From: Lithospermum erythrorhizon
Lineage: Eukaryota; Streptophyta; Magnoliopsida; Boraginales; Boraginaceae
Direction: 5' to 3'
Assembly (NCBI GenBank): GCA_019722365.1
Contig: JADFUC010001562.1
Location: 110,247 to 174,246, forward strand
Length of the DNA: 64,000 nucleotides
The notes under the pieces were generated by a model. That model ran no database searches. It saw only the letters and a program-made list of their open reading frames with translations, and was not told the origin of the DNA. Numbering within the stretch: the first letter of the stretch is position 1; every line of letters begins with the position of its first letter. The translations under genes and the position numbers were made by a program. Shown here piece by piece: positions 35,209 to 48,023 of the stretch.

Positions 35209-38200
35209 CTATATAACCTCCAGTCCTGTCCATTGTGTATGCAGTGTTTGCAGCAGAACCAATGTTACTAACGTCGAAGCCACAAGGAACGATTCCTTCG
35301 TGTGTTTATGTAGTGTCCGAAGTACAGTAGTTACTTGCTCGATTTGATCCTCTGTTGAGCAAGAGGAGAGCAGCACTTTTGCAGTTCCTCCGTCTGGATA
35401 ACAACCATTATCAATCATTTCCTCAAAAATTTCCAAGCATTTTTTGAATTGTTTCTTCCTGGAATACGCCCCTATTCGTGATGTCCAAGTTATGGTATCT
35501 GCCTTTAACCCTTCTGAAGAAATTGCTTCAAAGAAACTTTCCATCTTCTCCAAATAACCAGCTCGTCCATAAGCGTTGATCATGATATTGTAAGTACTGA
35601 TGTCATGAGCAATGTAACTCTTTCCATTCTGCATTGCGGAAAAAACTTGTTCCATCTTATCGAACTGGCCAAGGCGGCCATATAAGTTCAGCATACTGTT
35701 GAGGAGAAAAGTGTCTGGTTCAAGTCCAGACTTGTGCACCTGGTTTAAGATATCTTCACATTTCGACACATCTCCTACTCTTGTGTAGGCGGATATGAGG
35801 TGCATGTGTGATTTCATGGTTGGTTGCAGTCCCACCTGTTTCATTTCATGGAAAGTTGATTCTGCATCTAAAATCAAGAATGAATGATTTCAGTGTTCAA
35901 GTTGAAATATATGAAAACCATCAGATTGTCAGCTGAAGATGGTACATAACTTCAAGATTTGCATAAAACAACTGAAATAGAACTTAAGAAGTATTTTCAA
36001 AGTAAATGTGTTCACCCTCATAAAGACCAGCTCTGCCATATGCATCTACCATGATATTGTATGAGACTCTATCTGGTTCGCACCCCATATGCTGCATTAG
36101 AGAAAATATTTCTGCAGCACCCTTAGGATAGCCTGCACGACTGTTGCAAACAGCAGATCACATATACTGACATTCCTCCCCACCGTTCAACTAAACTCCA
36201 ATATGTACTCGTCATTCTAAAAGCTGATAATGTGAATTATGAAATCCTAGAGCCTTATTAAGACACATAATGTACCAATGAATTTATTTGACTTATTTCT
36301 GAGTTAGCCAAGATCCTATATTTTCATCTCATATGTTGATGCAGTAATATAGGTACAACAGATGAGTTAAACTTTCTAAGGCCCCGAAAACAAGCATGAA
36401 CGTTTTTAAAGGATTGAGGGGATAAATGTTGAAAATATTTATCGTTAGCTAAAATTTACTCATTATGCACCAACCTGTATGCTTCCATGAGAGCGTTGTA
36501 GGCATATACATCAGGTTCATGCCCAGCTTCCTGCATTTGTTCAAATATCTCTTCTGCCTTTTCACACAATCCATCCCTAGCAAATGCGTTCACCAGTGCA
36601 GTGTACGTGCATATGTTTGGTTTACACTTCTGCCGTTTCATTTCTTCAAAGACCTTTAGAGCCATGTATGACTTATTTTCCTGCTCAAAAAGATAATACA
36701 AGAGAAGTGAACTTACAATGACAGGCAAACAAGTAATCAATTCCTAAGCTCATTGTTTAGTAAAGAGTTTCCATTAGTACTTTTGACATTTTGAAAAGAC
36801 ATAATAAGTACTTGTACTATACTTTCCTAAAGAAAGGTGTAGGGGCAACATATATTGTGCAAAATAAATGTAGTTGAATTTTAAAAAAGAATGTAGTTGA
36901 AAAGTAGAGCTAACCAAAATCTAACTAAAATGAATGCCGGCTCCCTACTGATCGGATTACCTTTCCGTACAAGTTGATCAACATTGTATAAGTTTCTGTA
37001 GAAGGCTCACAGCTATCTCTTTTCATCCTTAGGTAAATCTCGAGTGCTTTTCCTGTATTTCTTCTCTTCAATAATCCTTTAAGATAAGAATTATACACAA
37101 TTGTACCTGGAGATGGAAATAATCACATTTTCTTAAGTCTGAAATCAAATCTTGAAAATAATGACATGACCTCAAGACTGTCTAAAACCACGGTAAAAAC
37201 TATCAGGGCAGTGTACGAATGCTAAACATCATAATTCAACCAAACTCGAAGCACATTTTTTGGCCTACATATCTTATTGGAACGTGCATTGCATGAGATG
37301 ACGAAGGAACTTGCTTGATTGAATGCTATGTTGTCTCATCTCAGAAAAAACAGCTTCAGCCTTCTCTATCCGACCACCTTCACAGTAAGCCTTTACAAGA
37401 AGTGCATAGGTATCTTCTGTAGGCACACAACGTGCTTCAAGAAGTTTGAAGTAAGTATGTTCCGCCTTCTTGAAAAGTGATTTGTGCCCATAAGCATCGA
37501 TAAGCAAATTGTAGCATATGACATCTGGCTGGAACGGACTGCGATCTAATATCCATTCGCACATCTGGAGAAGTTCTTTTAAAGTTACATCCAATAAAAA
37601 TGATAAGGACATACCAGGAATCCGCTATCTGAAAGTGACAAACCCATTACATTAATAAAATTGCAGTGACAGTTAAACTCCGGCCCCTTTAGCCTCCTAC
37701 AGTACACTACTGAATTGAAAATTGATATTGATTCCAATGAGAATAAGATGGACTTCTGAACTTAATGAATTGGACACGCTACTGCACGCTTACAATTAAC
37801 TAAAAAGAAGAAGATACGCATTACCATCTGACATTGCTAAAATTGCATATTGAAACTACTCCCGCCATCCATTTTCTTGTCAGGGTTGATCAATCAATTA
37901 AGATAAGCAATTTTGACATCAAGTCAATCTTAATCTACCTTACATTTCGAATATCAAGTTTAAGGGTAAAGTTAATCAGTGTGCAGTGTCTAATGGAATA
38001 GAATATCAAATCTAACAATAAAGCGAGTAGGTAGCTTCTAAGGGGAATGCTTTTTAAAAAGTACTCCGTAATTTTTATTAACGAAATGATGAATGCAGAT
38101 ATCACTGATGCTGAAATTTCATCGACTATATATGATATTCTTGACAACCAGAAATGATGAAATCCAAAAAATTATTAAACACAACAAAATAGCCCGTCTT

Positions 38201-38786
38201 TACTGTGCCTTTTAATAGTAGTTCCCTGAGGAAAGTACTACACAATTGATACCCAAAAAGAAACAAATTAGTATGAAATATACCCATATAATTTGATCCC
38301 AGCTTTTGCCAAGGCGTAGTTGCACTGCTACATCGATTAAATCATCCCAAGTGTTGTTCGTCGGGGAAAGTGTTTCCAAGGAAATCCAAATTCTATCAAC
38401 GTCTACTTCTGTCTGTATGAATCTAAGAATCTGTTGAGCAGTAGGACTTAGTACAGGGAAAATCCCATCAACAAAACCTGATCCATATTTCCAGCCCTTT
38501 CCCCTAAGTGATCCACCTACACACCAATTATATGGTTCGGCTAAAGTGATGCTATATGAATTGATATTATAAACGTATAGAAACACACCAAACATCATAG
38601 AGGCCAACCTTTTTTCCGAGAAACCTTCTTGCGATCAAAGCTTCTTACATTTCCTTGTTTGTCAACATAAAGACTTTCACGCTTCAACTTATCAACATGA
38701 TCATCACTGCAACACTTTGCACTCCACAGGAAACTATTCCGAGTACATCTTGAAGCAGTGGAGATATAAGGTAAGACACATCTCAT
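35209..38786 (-). CDS. P-class pentatricopeptide repeat protein, At2g35130-like
   Basis: Organelle-type RNA-binding PPR protein. Coding exons in order: 38786-38609, 38516-38284, 37564-37303, 37106-36961, 36680-36475, 36140-36016, 35867-35209. These total 1809 bp in one frame, 602 aa, like Arabidopsis At2g35130 as I recall it (about 600 aa). Consecutive 35-residue motifs are readable, for example DVICYNLLIDAYG, NICTYTALVNAFARDGLCEK, DVYAYNALMEAY, DRVSYNIMVDAYGRAG, ISTYNIMINAYGRAGYLEKM and TWTSRIGAYSRKKQ. No E or DYW domain is present, so it is a P-class member. The N-terminus (MRCVLPYISTASRCTRNSF) is basic and Ser-rich, as in organelle targeting peptides. The start is the first ATG after a 5' UTR acceptor at 38793. 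The exon 3 donor (CTTC/GTCATC at 37302) is weak; it is the only GT there that keeps the frame. Confidence 0.9.
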
Positions 38787-38793
38787 GACTGAC

Positions 38794-41036
38794 CTACAAC
38801 GATTTTTGTAGAAAGTCAACAACAGTATATATGAAATCATATGATCCAAATTGCCATGGCTATTAATTATAAAACCTCTACAAAAGAGGATTTTCTCTGT
38901 GGCTCATTAGACTACCTACGCTTCTTATCTATTAGATGGTTTTGTAACAGCAAGTTGATTTAAGCAATATATGCAGGCGAGGGTTGCGTACTATCAACCC
39001 TGTACCCCGCCTAGGCAGGAGTTTTTGAGCATTGCGTGTTGATGTTGTATTGCTGACACATTAAGTATAAAGCCATGTAGTCATAGAAAAACATCTTAAC
39101 ACAATTCTATCATTTACAAGTTTAATGCATCCCTGATCCATGTTTGCCTACTTCAAGATGCAATGTCTAGCATTGGGACATATCCTATAACAAGTAAGGT
39201 GTATGTAAATTCTCGTAAACGTATATGAATATAGTTACTTACTCCCTATAATTCATCCTAGTTTATGTTTCCAAGACGAAGTTTTAACCTTCATTTTTCA
39301 ATTACCTGATGAAAAATTACAAAAAAAAAAACATAATCCTCTAAAATGATAACACATCTAATGTTACTGATTTAATAATTTTTAAATAAGGATTAAAACG
39401 TGATTAGTAATTGAAAGCTTAAGTATCAAAAATGAAACATCAAAATTAAAATAGATCGAATTGAGTATTATTCATGTACGTTTTAGAAAATTTCATTCTA
39501 CCCTCATTTATACAGGTTTTAAGAAGTTTTTTATTAGTTCAGTTTACACAGCTCAAACCAAAAAACCAAACCCATCAGGCATCAGGGAGAATACATTATG
39601 CAATTGTTCTGTTGTTCATCATATCTTAAAATTTTCGTCCAATCTTCCCTGTTTTTCCTCCCAAATCAATGACTGCTTAAAAGAAAGCAATCAAAGTAGG
39701 TCACCATTCTCCTTCCTCCATGCACTGTTTATACGGTGCATTCTATCTCTCATCATCATCAACATCGACATACCTTAATGCCTATGGAGAGGCTCCCTTC
39801 TAAGCGAGATAAGGGACTCGGATAGTATCCAGCCTTATCCTGTTATGACGGGAGACTGTTTCCGAACGTACCCAAAAGTGAAATGCAAATACGATCTACT
39901 ACTGAATATTTCACAATAAATAAAGCAACTGTATAATAAGTGGCATTGAGAAACTGAGCAATGTGTGCATATGAAGAAAATATGGGACAAAGAAACATGC
40001 AGAAACCGTAGGAGTTCAAGGGATGATGATGATAAGGCTTACATGAATTCCCAGCTCACCTGTTAGCATGTGTTATACAATAGCAATTGTCAAGTGAGGA
40101 TGCTACAGCTTGAAATAGCCAAGAGATTAAGATAGAATGCAAGGAAAAAAATCTAGGCCAGCAAACAGCCAAACATTTATACTGTCCAAGTTGTGTACAA
40201 GTATATACCGTATAAAGACAACAATCATCAAACCATCAATGCTCCAATACTTTTAAAAATGTTTTAAAATGTTTTTATCTAATCAGGATAAGGGGTGATA
40301 AAAACGCAATCTGCCAATCTTACATTCTAAAAACAGGAGCGGTGTTTCCAAATTGACCGAAGAATAAAATATAAGTATTATCTACTACTTCACAATCAAT
40401 AACAAGAATAGCTAGTGTAATTATGGTAAGAAGCATAGCGAATGTAATTGATCATTTTGATTTATAAAATCAATAAAAGAAAAAACCTTAACGATAAAAA
40501 GATCCATTAAAAATTAAAAATTAAAAGTAACGGGTATGCTAAATTCTTCAATAAATATAATTTAGTTTGTTTATTACGAGGCTTAAGATGATAGTGGCAT
40601 AGCCATACTTAATTACCCTTTCTAGATATGTTTTGGATATCACTATAAACCACTTAAACTGGACTAATAAACAAGGATATACACCGTTCCATAAAATTTT
40701 CCATATCGACCTCAAAAACACAAATAATACCACTATGGAGCATGTTTAGTTTATTACAATAATAATATGCACCAATTGGGACCTCTCATTATTTTTTGAG
40801 ACTGAAGAAGAATATTAACCCAAGAAAAAGCACAGATAAGCAAAGTAAATTGAAATTTCAAAGCTATTTACAAATAATTCCATACCATATAACAGTCCGC
40901 ATTTTCATATTACATATATTTACAGGTCGAACCGATTATTATTATTACATAATACATTTGTACATATTATGATAGTACAAACGTTAGATACATTTCAAGG
41001 GGAAGACATGTATGTACAGATGAAAGAAGCATTCTG
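38794..41036. other. Intergenic region between LCAT4-like and PPR genes
   Basis: AT-rich, no supported gene. It probably holds the PPR leader intron and promoter and the 3' UTR of the LCAT4-like gene (last 100-150 bases). A SINE-like fragment lies at 39775-39875. Confidence 0.4.
39775..39875 (-). mobile_element. Fragment resembling the 3' half of an Au-type SINE
   Basis: On the minus strand it reads TTCGGAAACAGTCTCCCG, then GGATAAGGCTGGATAC, ATCCGAGTCCC and CGCTTAGAAGGGAGCC. These occur in the order of the conserved blocks of plant tRNA-derived Au/TS SINEs (GGAAACAGCCTCTC, AAGGCTGCGTACA, ACCCCGC.TAG.GGGAGC), as remembered. The tRNA-like 5' half is not recognisable. Confidence 0.4.
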
Positions 41037-44000
41037 TTATGCATTTCTGGAGACGCATACACTCACGGCAGTGACATCGACCCGATTAGTTTCTTCACTT
41101 TGGGGCTGCACAACCATGGCTGTCGCATAAGCCTCTTCTCTAGAAAATTTATCGTTTTCTACAATCGAAACAGCTATGGAACCCACCAATTGGTTTTTGT
41201 CTTTGGTCACTGGATGCTCGGTCTCAGCAGAAACAATTTCCCATTCCTCGTTAACATTGGAGCCTTTCTCTTGGCGTCGCTCAAGGTCAAATGACGTTGG
41301 TAATATAACATAATCTATCATTGGGTTATAGAAAGGATCGTGATCTGCTCTCACCCAGTGCTTGAGGACTCTAAATACGTGCCGGTCACAGAGGATTCCC
41401 CGGTGCTCACCTGGAACACCAACTCTTGCTACCGCGTTCAGACCATCAGCCTGTGTAACAAACAGAATTATACCAAGGGGGTCCGAATACTATCTAGAAG
41501 AACTCATCAAAATGAACACCAGAATTTTTATTCAATGTATTGTGCTCTCCCTACACAAAATGCTAGCTAAAAACATACTAAGAACTATAGCTATATAATA
41601 TTGATAATCAAGAAGTGTTAGAGGATTACTTTATATAGAAAGCGTTTAAGTAACCACCTTACTCAAATAGAAGCATAAATTAAATGGAGAAGAAGACGGA
41701 AACAGAGATGTTACTCATTACTGAAGGATATATAAATGATAATGTAATGCTTCATATATGTTGTCTAGTCAAGTTGAATTCCAGTGGGGAAATGTTGAAG
41801 TACCTTTGCAGATTCCACCGGAACTGTCCCATCCCCATCAACGCAAATATAACTAGCCTGAAAATTTGCAAATGTCCGTTTTATTAAATACTAATGTAAA
41901 GGTTCCAATTAGTAAAAAATTCCAAATCAAGTATGACTCATGAATGTATGAGGTAGAAAGATTACAAGGCAGAATGGCAATTGATGCAGATCATTCACGG
42001 GCGAGTCCTCGCTTCCATAACTGCAGAAGGCAACATAATATAAGCTCCAAGAAATAATGTTATACAATTTAAAAATGTGAACTACCAGCTATTACCAAAC
42101 ACTATGAGGAGTCTCAAGGCTTGTCCCGTAAATGTTGTAGAATTTAACTGAATCTGGAAGCTTGGCAGAATCCAAAATCTTCCGAGTTTCATTTGCCCAC
42201 TTTAAGATCTCAAAGTTAAATGGTAAAGGAATTTCCAGACCATCATACTTAATCTGCAGACAAAAAACAGTAATCCTCAGGTATCATATAGTGTATTTAA
42301 GTATGGTAGTAAACAAGTCAAATTGTAAAACCAATTGATCCTTAGTTTTGGGGGAAGCCTTATTCGTGTTATCATGTATGCCCTTAATATGAGTGTATGT
42401 CACAGTCACTATCAAATGAAGCCTAGAACACCACTTAAGACAACACTCACACAGACAGTTGTAGGTTTGTCACTTACTTTATTGATGGAAAGAGCTTGAG
42501 ATATGACTGATACAGCGTCAGATGGTGAAAAAGACTCGAGCAAGATAGTGGAATCACCATTGCCGGACTTCTTCTCCTTCCATACCTCTAGAACTGGAGC
42601 ATGTTGCCATTGAAAATCTCGAGAGCCCATTAGTTCATAAACTGATGGGCACTCTACCAGCTGTTATTTTAGAATTTATTAGTCATAGTGTCATACAAAG
42701 AGAGTAATGGATGTGAAATAACTCAAACGGAACCTTTTTGGGGGTACAAAGTACAAACTTGAATATAACTTTTAAAATATACATATCACCCATAGTCAAC
42801 TAATATTTCATATAAAATGACAAATAAAACACATCTATTTCTTAATCTTTCATTGCAGATTGATATTAATCATAACCATTTTCATAATAAGAATAACCAC
42901 CAACAAACGCCACTCTACAAAAACATAGGGGCACAAAGAACCACTACACAATTCAACAAAGTTCCAGTTTGTTATTGAGGATACTGAATTGAAGTTCCAT
43001 TCCTGAGTGAAAAAGAACACTTCTCAGCAAAGGGATGAGGGGATAGTATTAAACTCAGAAACTAAACATAGTTCATCCAGATGGGGTATCAATGACTATA
43101 GGTCACTTCTTACATTTGCAAAGCCTTTCTAGAATCATACAAGGCGTGCATACTGAAAGGATATTACGATTTGTAATTGGAACATCAGCCAGTATAATTG
43201 ATGTAATTCATGATCAGTAAATAGAGGATTGAGTGGAGGAAGAAGACTATTACAGAACTGATGACGATAGGAGTATGACACACAAAATACATTGTTAGGA
43301 AAGAAAAAAACATCCATACCAGCTGGTGCATGCTCCATTTTGATATGAAAAAATTTTGAGCCCACCCACTGACAAAAGAGCATCCGTTCAGAAATGCAGC
43401 ATTAATATATCCAGGGGCACCTGTTGAAAACAGAAGTAATTAGTAATTACTGTCACCATAATCCAAAAAATTAATTTAAAAATATATTTGAAGGACTATG
43501 AAGAATGTTTTCAGGTTTGGAACTCGCCGAAAAATTTAAAGACAACCATATACTTCAAAAAATGATCAAAGATTTTCAACATATGAGATTTGCCTATCGC
43601 AGTGATGTCTAGTTAGATAAACTATAATAATTTCTGTAGCTTCGGCCTCTCCCAACATTCTCTCTAATGAAAGGAGTCCGCATACTTGATACTGAACATT
43701 TTCCTTAAAATAATACTCCGTATTTACTTATTCGTATTTAGACCCACTGAATAAGAGATCATTAACATATGAAAACAAAGAAATGTATCTTTCACTGCAG
43801 AAACACAAATATGACTTCTGAAGGACCCACTATGCATATGAGTACCTTGGAAAGGTGCAGCAATTGCTATCCACTTGTTCACGTACTTTTCAAAGATCTG
43901 CAACAAAACATGTCATCCTATAACACTTGGCCCCTCTAAAATGCACTTTCTTAAAGCCAGCATCCAAACCATGACAGACATCATGGAAAGATATTTTCAA

Positions 44001-47000
44001 GTATATAGTGAAAATTTTACCTCACTTTGTAAACTCATGAAGCACTTCACTAGGAGACCCCCCATTGAGTGACTTATTAAGGTAATCTTTCTCCCTCCTG
44101 ACGCTGTATAAACAGACTCAAATTTTGCAGCTAAGCGATCAAGGGTGTCCTGTAACCTGAAAATGAAAAACAATTGATTAAATCTCAGACTTCATACTGA
44201 CATTTATAAGTGTCAAGGTGTGCATCTGTCCTAAATTGCTACAGTTAATAAAAATGACTTAACAGTTACACAGTTCCGATACCAGATACAAAAGTTATAA
44301 CAACAAATTCTGTGTTACCCAAAGATTGTTCAGGGATTTTAGGATGCCAATTTCAATGAGAACCATAGAAATAGGCATACATTAGTTCATAATGGGAAAA
44401 AAATGGTAAACAAATAACACGAATGTACACACACCAAAAAAAAGCCGACATAGTAATAGTGGAAACTGAGAAAAGGATCACGGGAAACTTTAATATGATA
44501 AAATATTATTTCCCCAAAGATACAAATGGATCTTATACACTGGGAAATACCGACAAAACGAAATGACCTTAAGAAAATGCCCACAGCATTTGTAACCAAT
44601 AAATAATTACACAGACATGCATAGGTCAATTGAAGGACTTCTCGCTGCACTGAAGTGAAATAGCAGAGATGAGAAGTGATGTTTCTGAACTTCTCATCAA
44701 CTGTCCTTAATGAACCACTGAATCACTCTTACTATCTTTTGAATGCACCTAAGATTAAAAAGAACTAGGAACATCCTCAGGAGAGAGTTCTCAAACCAAG
44801 GAAAACATAAAAATGAACATTCTCAGCCTGTGAGCCATGAACTTCCAAGAATAATAATGATCTTGAACAGAAAAATGTTCAAACTCCAGAGACGTGGTCC
44901 AACATATAATTAGCATCCTATTTTACCTGTTGCTTTGCCGGAAATCATATCCGAAACCGAAGAGTGTAGTTCCCTCTTGGTAGCCCCAACTTTGCATTTC
45001 AACAATCATATCATGGAAATAATAGACAGCTTCTCGTCCAATAATCTGAATAAGAAAGCAAGGAGAAACACAACTGTCAAAATAAATTGTAATTTCTGGG
45101 TTAGCAAGTGGACTCGAGTACTTTCTGCAACTTGTTGAATGTATTAAAGTGAAGAGAAATGCAAGTTCTTTTGGAGAGATACAGCATGCCAAAGTTTGTA
45201 GTGAACAAAACAACTATCCCAAAACAAAACAAGAAAATGAAAAAAAGTCAATATATGAGAGAAGCGTAGGAGAATATCTAGCACATTATATGTTCTCATG
45301 ATTGAAGGAGACTTGCACATACAGTAGATCGGTAAACAAAACTGAACTCGTATACTAACATTATCAAAACATAAAAAAAAGGTACGAATGAAGGTCAAAG
45401 TTATTTTATAATAGCAATGTTCATTTCGATATATTTCAAAGAACATCTAATTAAGAAACTGAAAATCAAAATTTATCTCCCAAGAAAATTGCTTATAACT
45501 CATCAATACCTGCATGATCATTTCTAAAAAACATAAATTTGGATATAAAAATTTACACTACCCTAATGGGGATTTTTCACTAGTATGTAGAATTCCCAGA
45601 ACAGCCAATGCTAGATATGGGGATTATCCTCTAAAAAATGAGTTGAGTCTTTCAAAGAAATTCACTCTAGAATTTCTACACTCTGTTTTAGACATAAGAA
45701 ATTAATGTAAATGCAAAATCCTAAGAGCGCATCATATTGGTCATGGTCAGCTGAAATTTAGAGTAATTACGATTCATGAATCTTTGGTGAATAAAAAAAC
45801 TTCTGAACAGTAACATGGTCATATTCTCTCCAGAGACGACGAAGCAAAATTGGAAAGAAATTACATAAAACAAAATTCAAGCTTGAGAGGAAATTAAGTC
45901 AAGACATGCTACAAAGATCAATGGATGTAAATTTTAAATTGATCTTGCAATTTATAGCTACCTATCATAATCAGGTGGGGTTCACAACATCAACTAGACA
46001 ATTCAAAAAAGCTAAAGGGTCGTGTTGCTTAAACAGCCTAAAAAGCAGAATCAACAGGATGAGATGATCAAATATAGCTCAGGTGTTGAGAGTACATTTA
46101 AATCTGCGACATATACGTGAAGTCTAACCCTTCAAAGATGCGAGCAACTAGAAAAGGCAACTGATAAAAAAGCAAGCAGCCACACTCACCAAGTCCGGAT
46201 CCAATACATCAATTGCATACAACCCATTCCTGTCATCTGGAACCTCAATATGGGTGTCAGAGTTTAAACTCACAGTTTTACCTAATCAAAGTCAATAAAA
46301 GAATAAATAAGAACAAATAAAGAATTATGATAATGAAAAGCCTCAGATAACCATATTAAAATAAGTAAGTGGACTTTATGTAAAGTAAAATGAATATAGA
46401 AATACTTCAGCTGCTTTGAGATTAAAATGAATTTGTTTCATACAGCCTCTTCTTTCCGAACCATGCTCTCAAGTTTCCTTTCAATTTCCTCCGTAAAATG
46501 TCTATATTTTCCAAATAGTATTCATTTTAGAAACGAATTATAAATTTCTCTCAAGGTGTGTTTGTATTTGTGTGGAATTGGAGGAAACTCTATACAAAGA
46601 TCAATTCCAATCCCATTTCAAGTCTATACAAAAACAAACACACCTTCAAATGATTCAGCATCTCCAATAATACTTCACTTTGAGCTAAATTTTTAAAATC
46701 CAGTCAATAAGAAATTATATAAATTCTTCAGCTGGAATAACACTATCAATCAAATAACCCAAGTAACAAGAATACAATTAAGCTGCATACAACTAGTTAA
46801 GAAGCAATCAGAAACATTAAAACAATCCATTCAGCTTGATAGACGAACTCCATTTCAAAAACAACTTCAAACATGAACAATAACTGCAATGATATTACTC
46901 CCTCCGTCTCAAAAAGATTGTCGAGTTGATTTCAAAAAAGAAATCAAGCCTTATCCCACTAAGTGGGCTCGGTCGTATGAATAGGACGTCTCCAGTCAAC

Positions 47001-48023
47001 CAAATCTTGGGTCTTACTTAAGCTCATGATCTCTAGAACCTTTGATATGGTCTCCGTCCAACTCTTATTCGATCCACCTCCGCCTCTACGTCGATTTGTA
47101 CAATCATAGCTTCACATCTTCTACGTCCATTTGTACAATCATAGATTCACATCTTCTGACTAGTGCATGGATTAGTTATATTCACCTAGCTTAATTGAGG
47201 TTAAATAATTCACCCATTTTCATTAACTCCAAATTGAAGTATAATATAGGTAAATGGTACCGAGTATTTTAATTATATTTCACCTTATTTTACCTCGATA
47301 AACAAATAGTATCTAAACAGAATTTTAAAACATTCACCTCAATTTCACTCAACTACGTTAATTTTTAAGTTTTACCAATCCAAACCGACCATAAATTGAA
47401 TTGGAGGCACTACATACTTGAGTCAAAATTTAAAAAGGCAACCAACCAAACTTGAACAAATAAAAAAGTCAACCAACCAAATTAAAAATTGGACAATATT
47501 TTTTAGATTACAAAATACGGAGTGAAGTATAAGTACAATAGGCACTCTTTAAATTAATACCCCTCCGTCGTCTCTGTTTCAATTTAATTAATCATCTAGC
47601 CCAAAATACTTATTAACATAATACTTGGTTTTACTATTTTCGAATATTAGGAGACAAAAATAATTTTTGAAACTTCATTTTTCGCATTGATAAAAGTAAA
47701 ATTAATTATAATCAAACAGTAAGTTTAGTTGATCAATTAAATTGAGACGAGAACTACGAACCAGTTGATGGGTCAAAGCGAGACCAAAGTTTGGAGCAAA
47801 ACTCGCGATCGGCTCGAAGAATCCGAACCCAAACCCGTTCGATCGAGCCGGTTTGATCATCAACGGCGTCGAGAATCGAACCGGCTATACCCGGGAGCAA
47901 AAGAACCGGGTCGAGTGTGGGGTCCACGAAAGCCTCCCCTACCTTCTGTTGCTTACCTGTTCTGCTTATTATCTGAATCATCAGCTCAACTGACTTCACT
48001 AAATCATCTATTAGAGTCGTCAT
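41037..48023 (-). CDS. LCAT4: LCAT4-like phospholipase (lecithin:cholesterol acyltransferase family)
   Basis: Alpha/beta-hydrolase of the LCAT family, closest to Arabidopsis At4g19860 (LCAT4), reported as a cytosolic calcium-independent phospholipase A. Coding exons in order: 48023-47762, 46281-46190, 45045-44927, 44156-44021, 43897-43846, 43420-43320, 42660-42478, 42253-42096, 42020-41966, 41857-41804, 41450-41037. They total 1626 bp, 541 aa; the Arabidopsis protein is about 535 aa. All borders are GT-AG. The N-terminal block DPVLLLPGIAGSILDAVDD lies at about residues 39-57. The nucleophile serine sits in SHSMGG (Ser at about 188), an acidic residue in VDGDGTVP (about 392-399), and the histidine in GEHRGIL (about 420): a full catalytic triad. 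There is no signal peptide, which fits a cytosolic enzyme and not a plasma LCAT. The C-terminal roughly 80 residues are polar and variable. The gene looks intact. Confidence 0.95.
46890..47165. repeat. Stowaway-like end, dispersed repeat and 35-bp tandem duplication in LCAT4 intron 1
   Basis: At 46896 CTCCCTCCGTCTC preceded by TA looks like a Stowaway terminus without a clean partner. At about 46949 is CCTTATCCCACTAAGTGGG, a motif I recall as a widespread plant repeat. At 47086-47120 and 47121-47155 two 35-bp units (CTACGTCGATTTGTACAATC and so on) lie in tandem with 2 differences. Confidence 0.5.
47560..47757. mobile_element. MITE-like inverted-repeat element in LCAT4 intron 1
   Basis: Inverted arms: the left reads TCTCTGTTTCAATTTAATTA at 47570, and the right, reversed, reads TCTCGTCTCAATTTAATTGA. 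The element is about 200 bp, AT-rich, without an ORF. It ends 4 bp inside the exon 1 donor at 47761, so most of the donor-side intron is the element. Confidence 0.45.
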
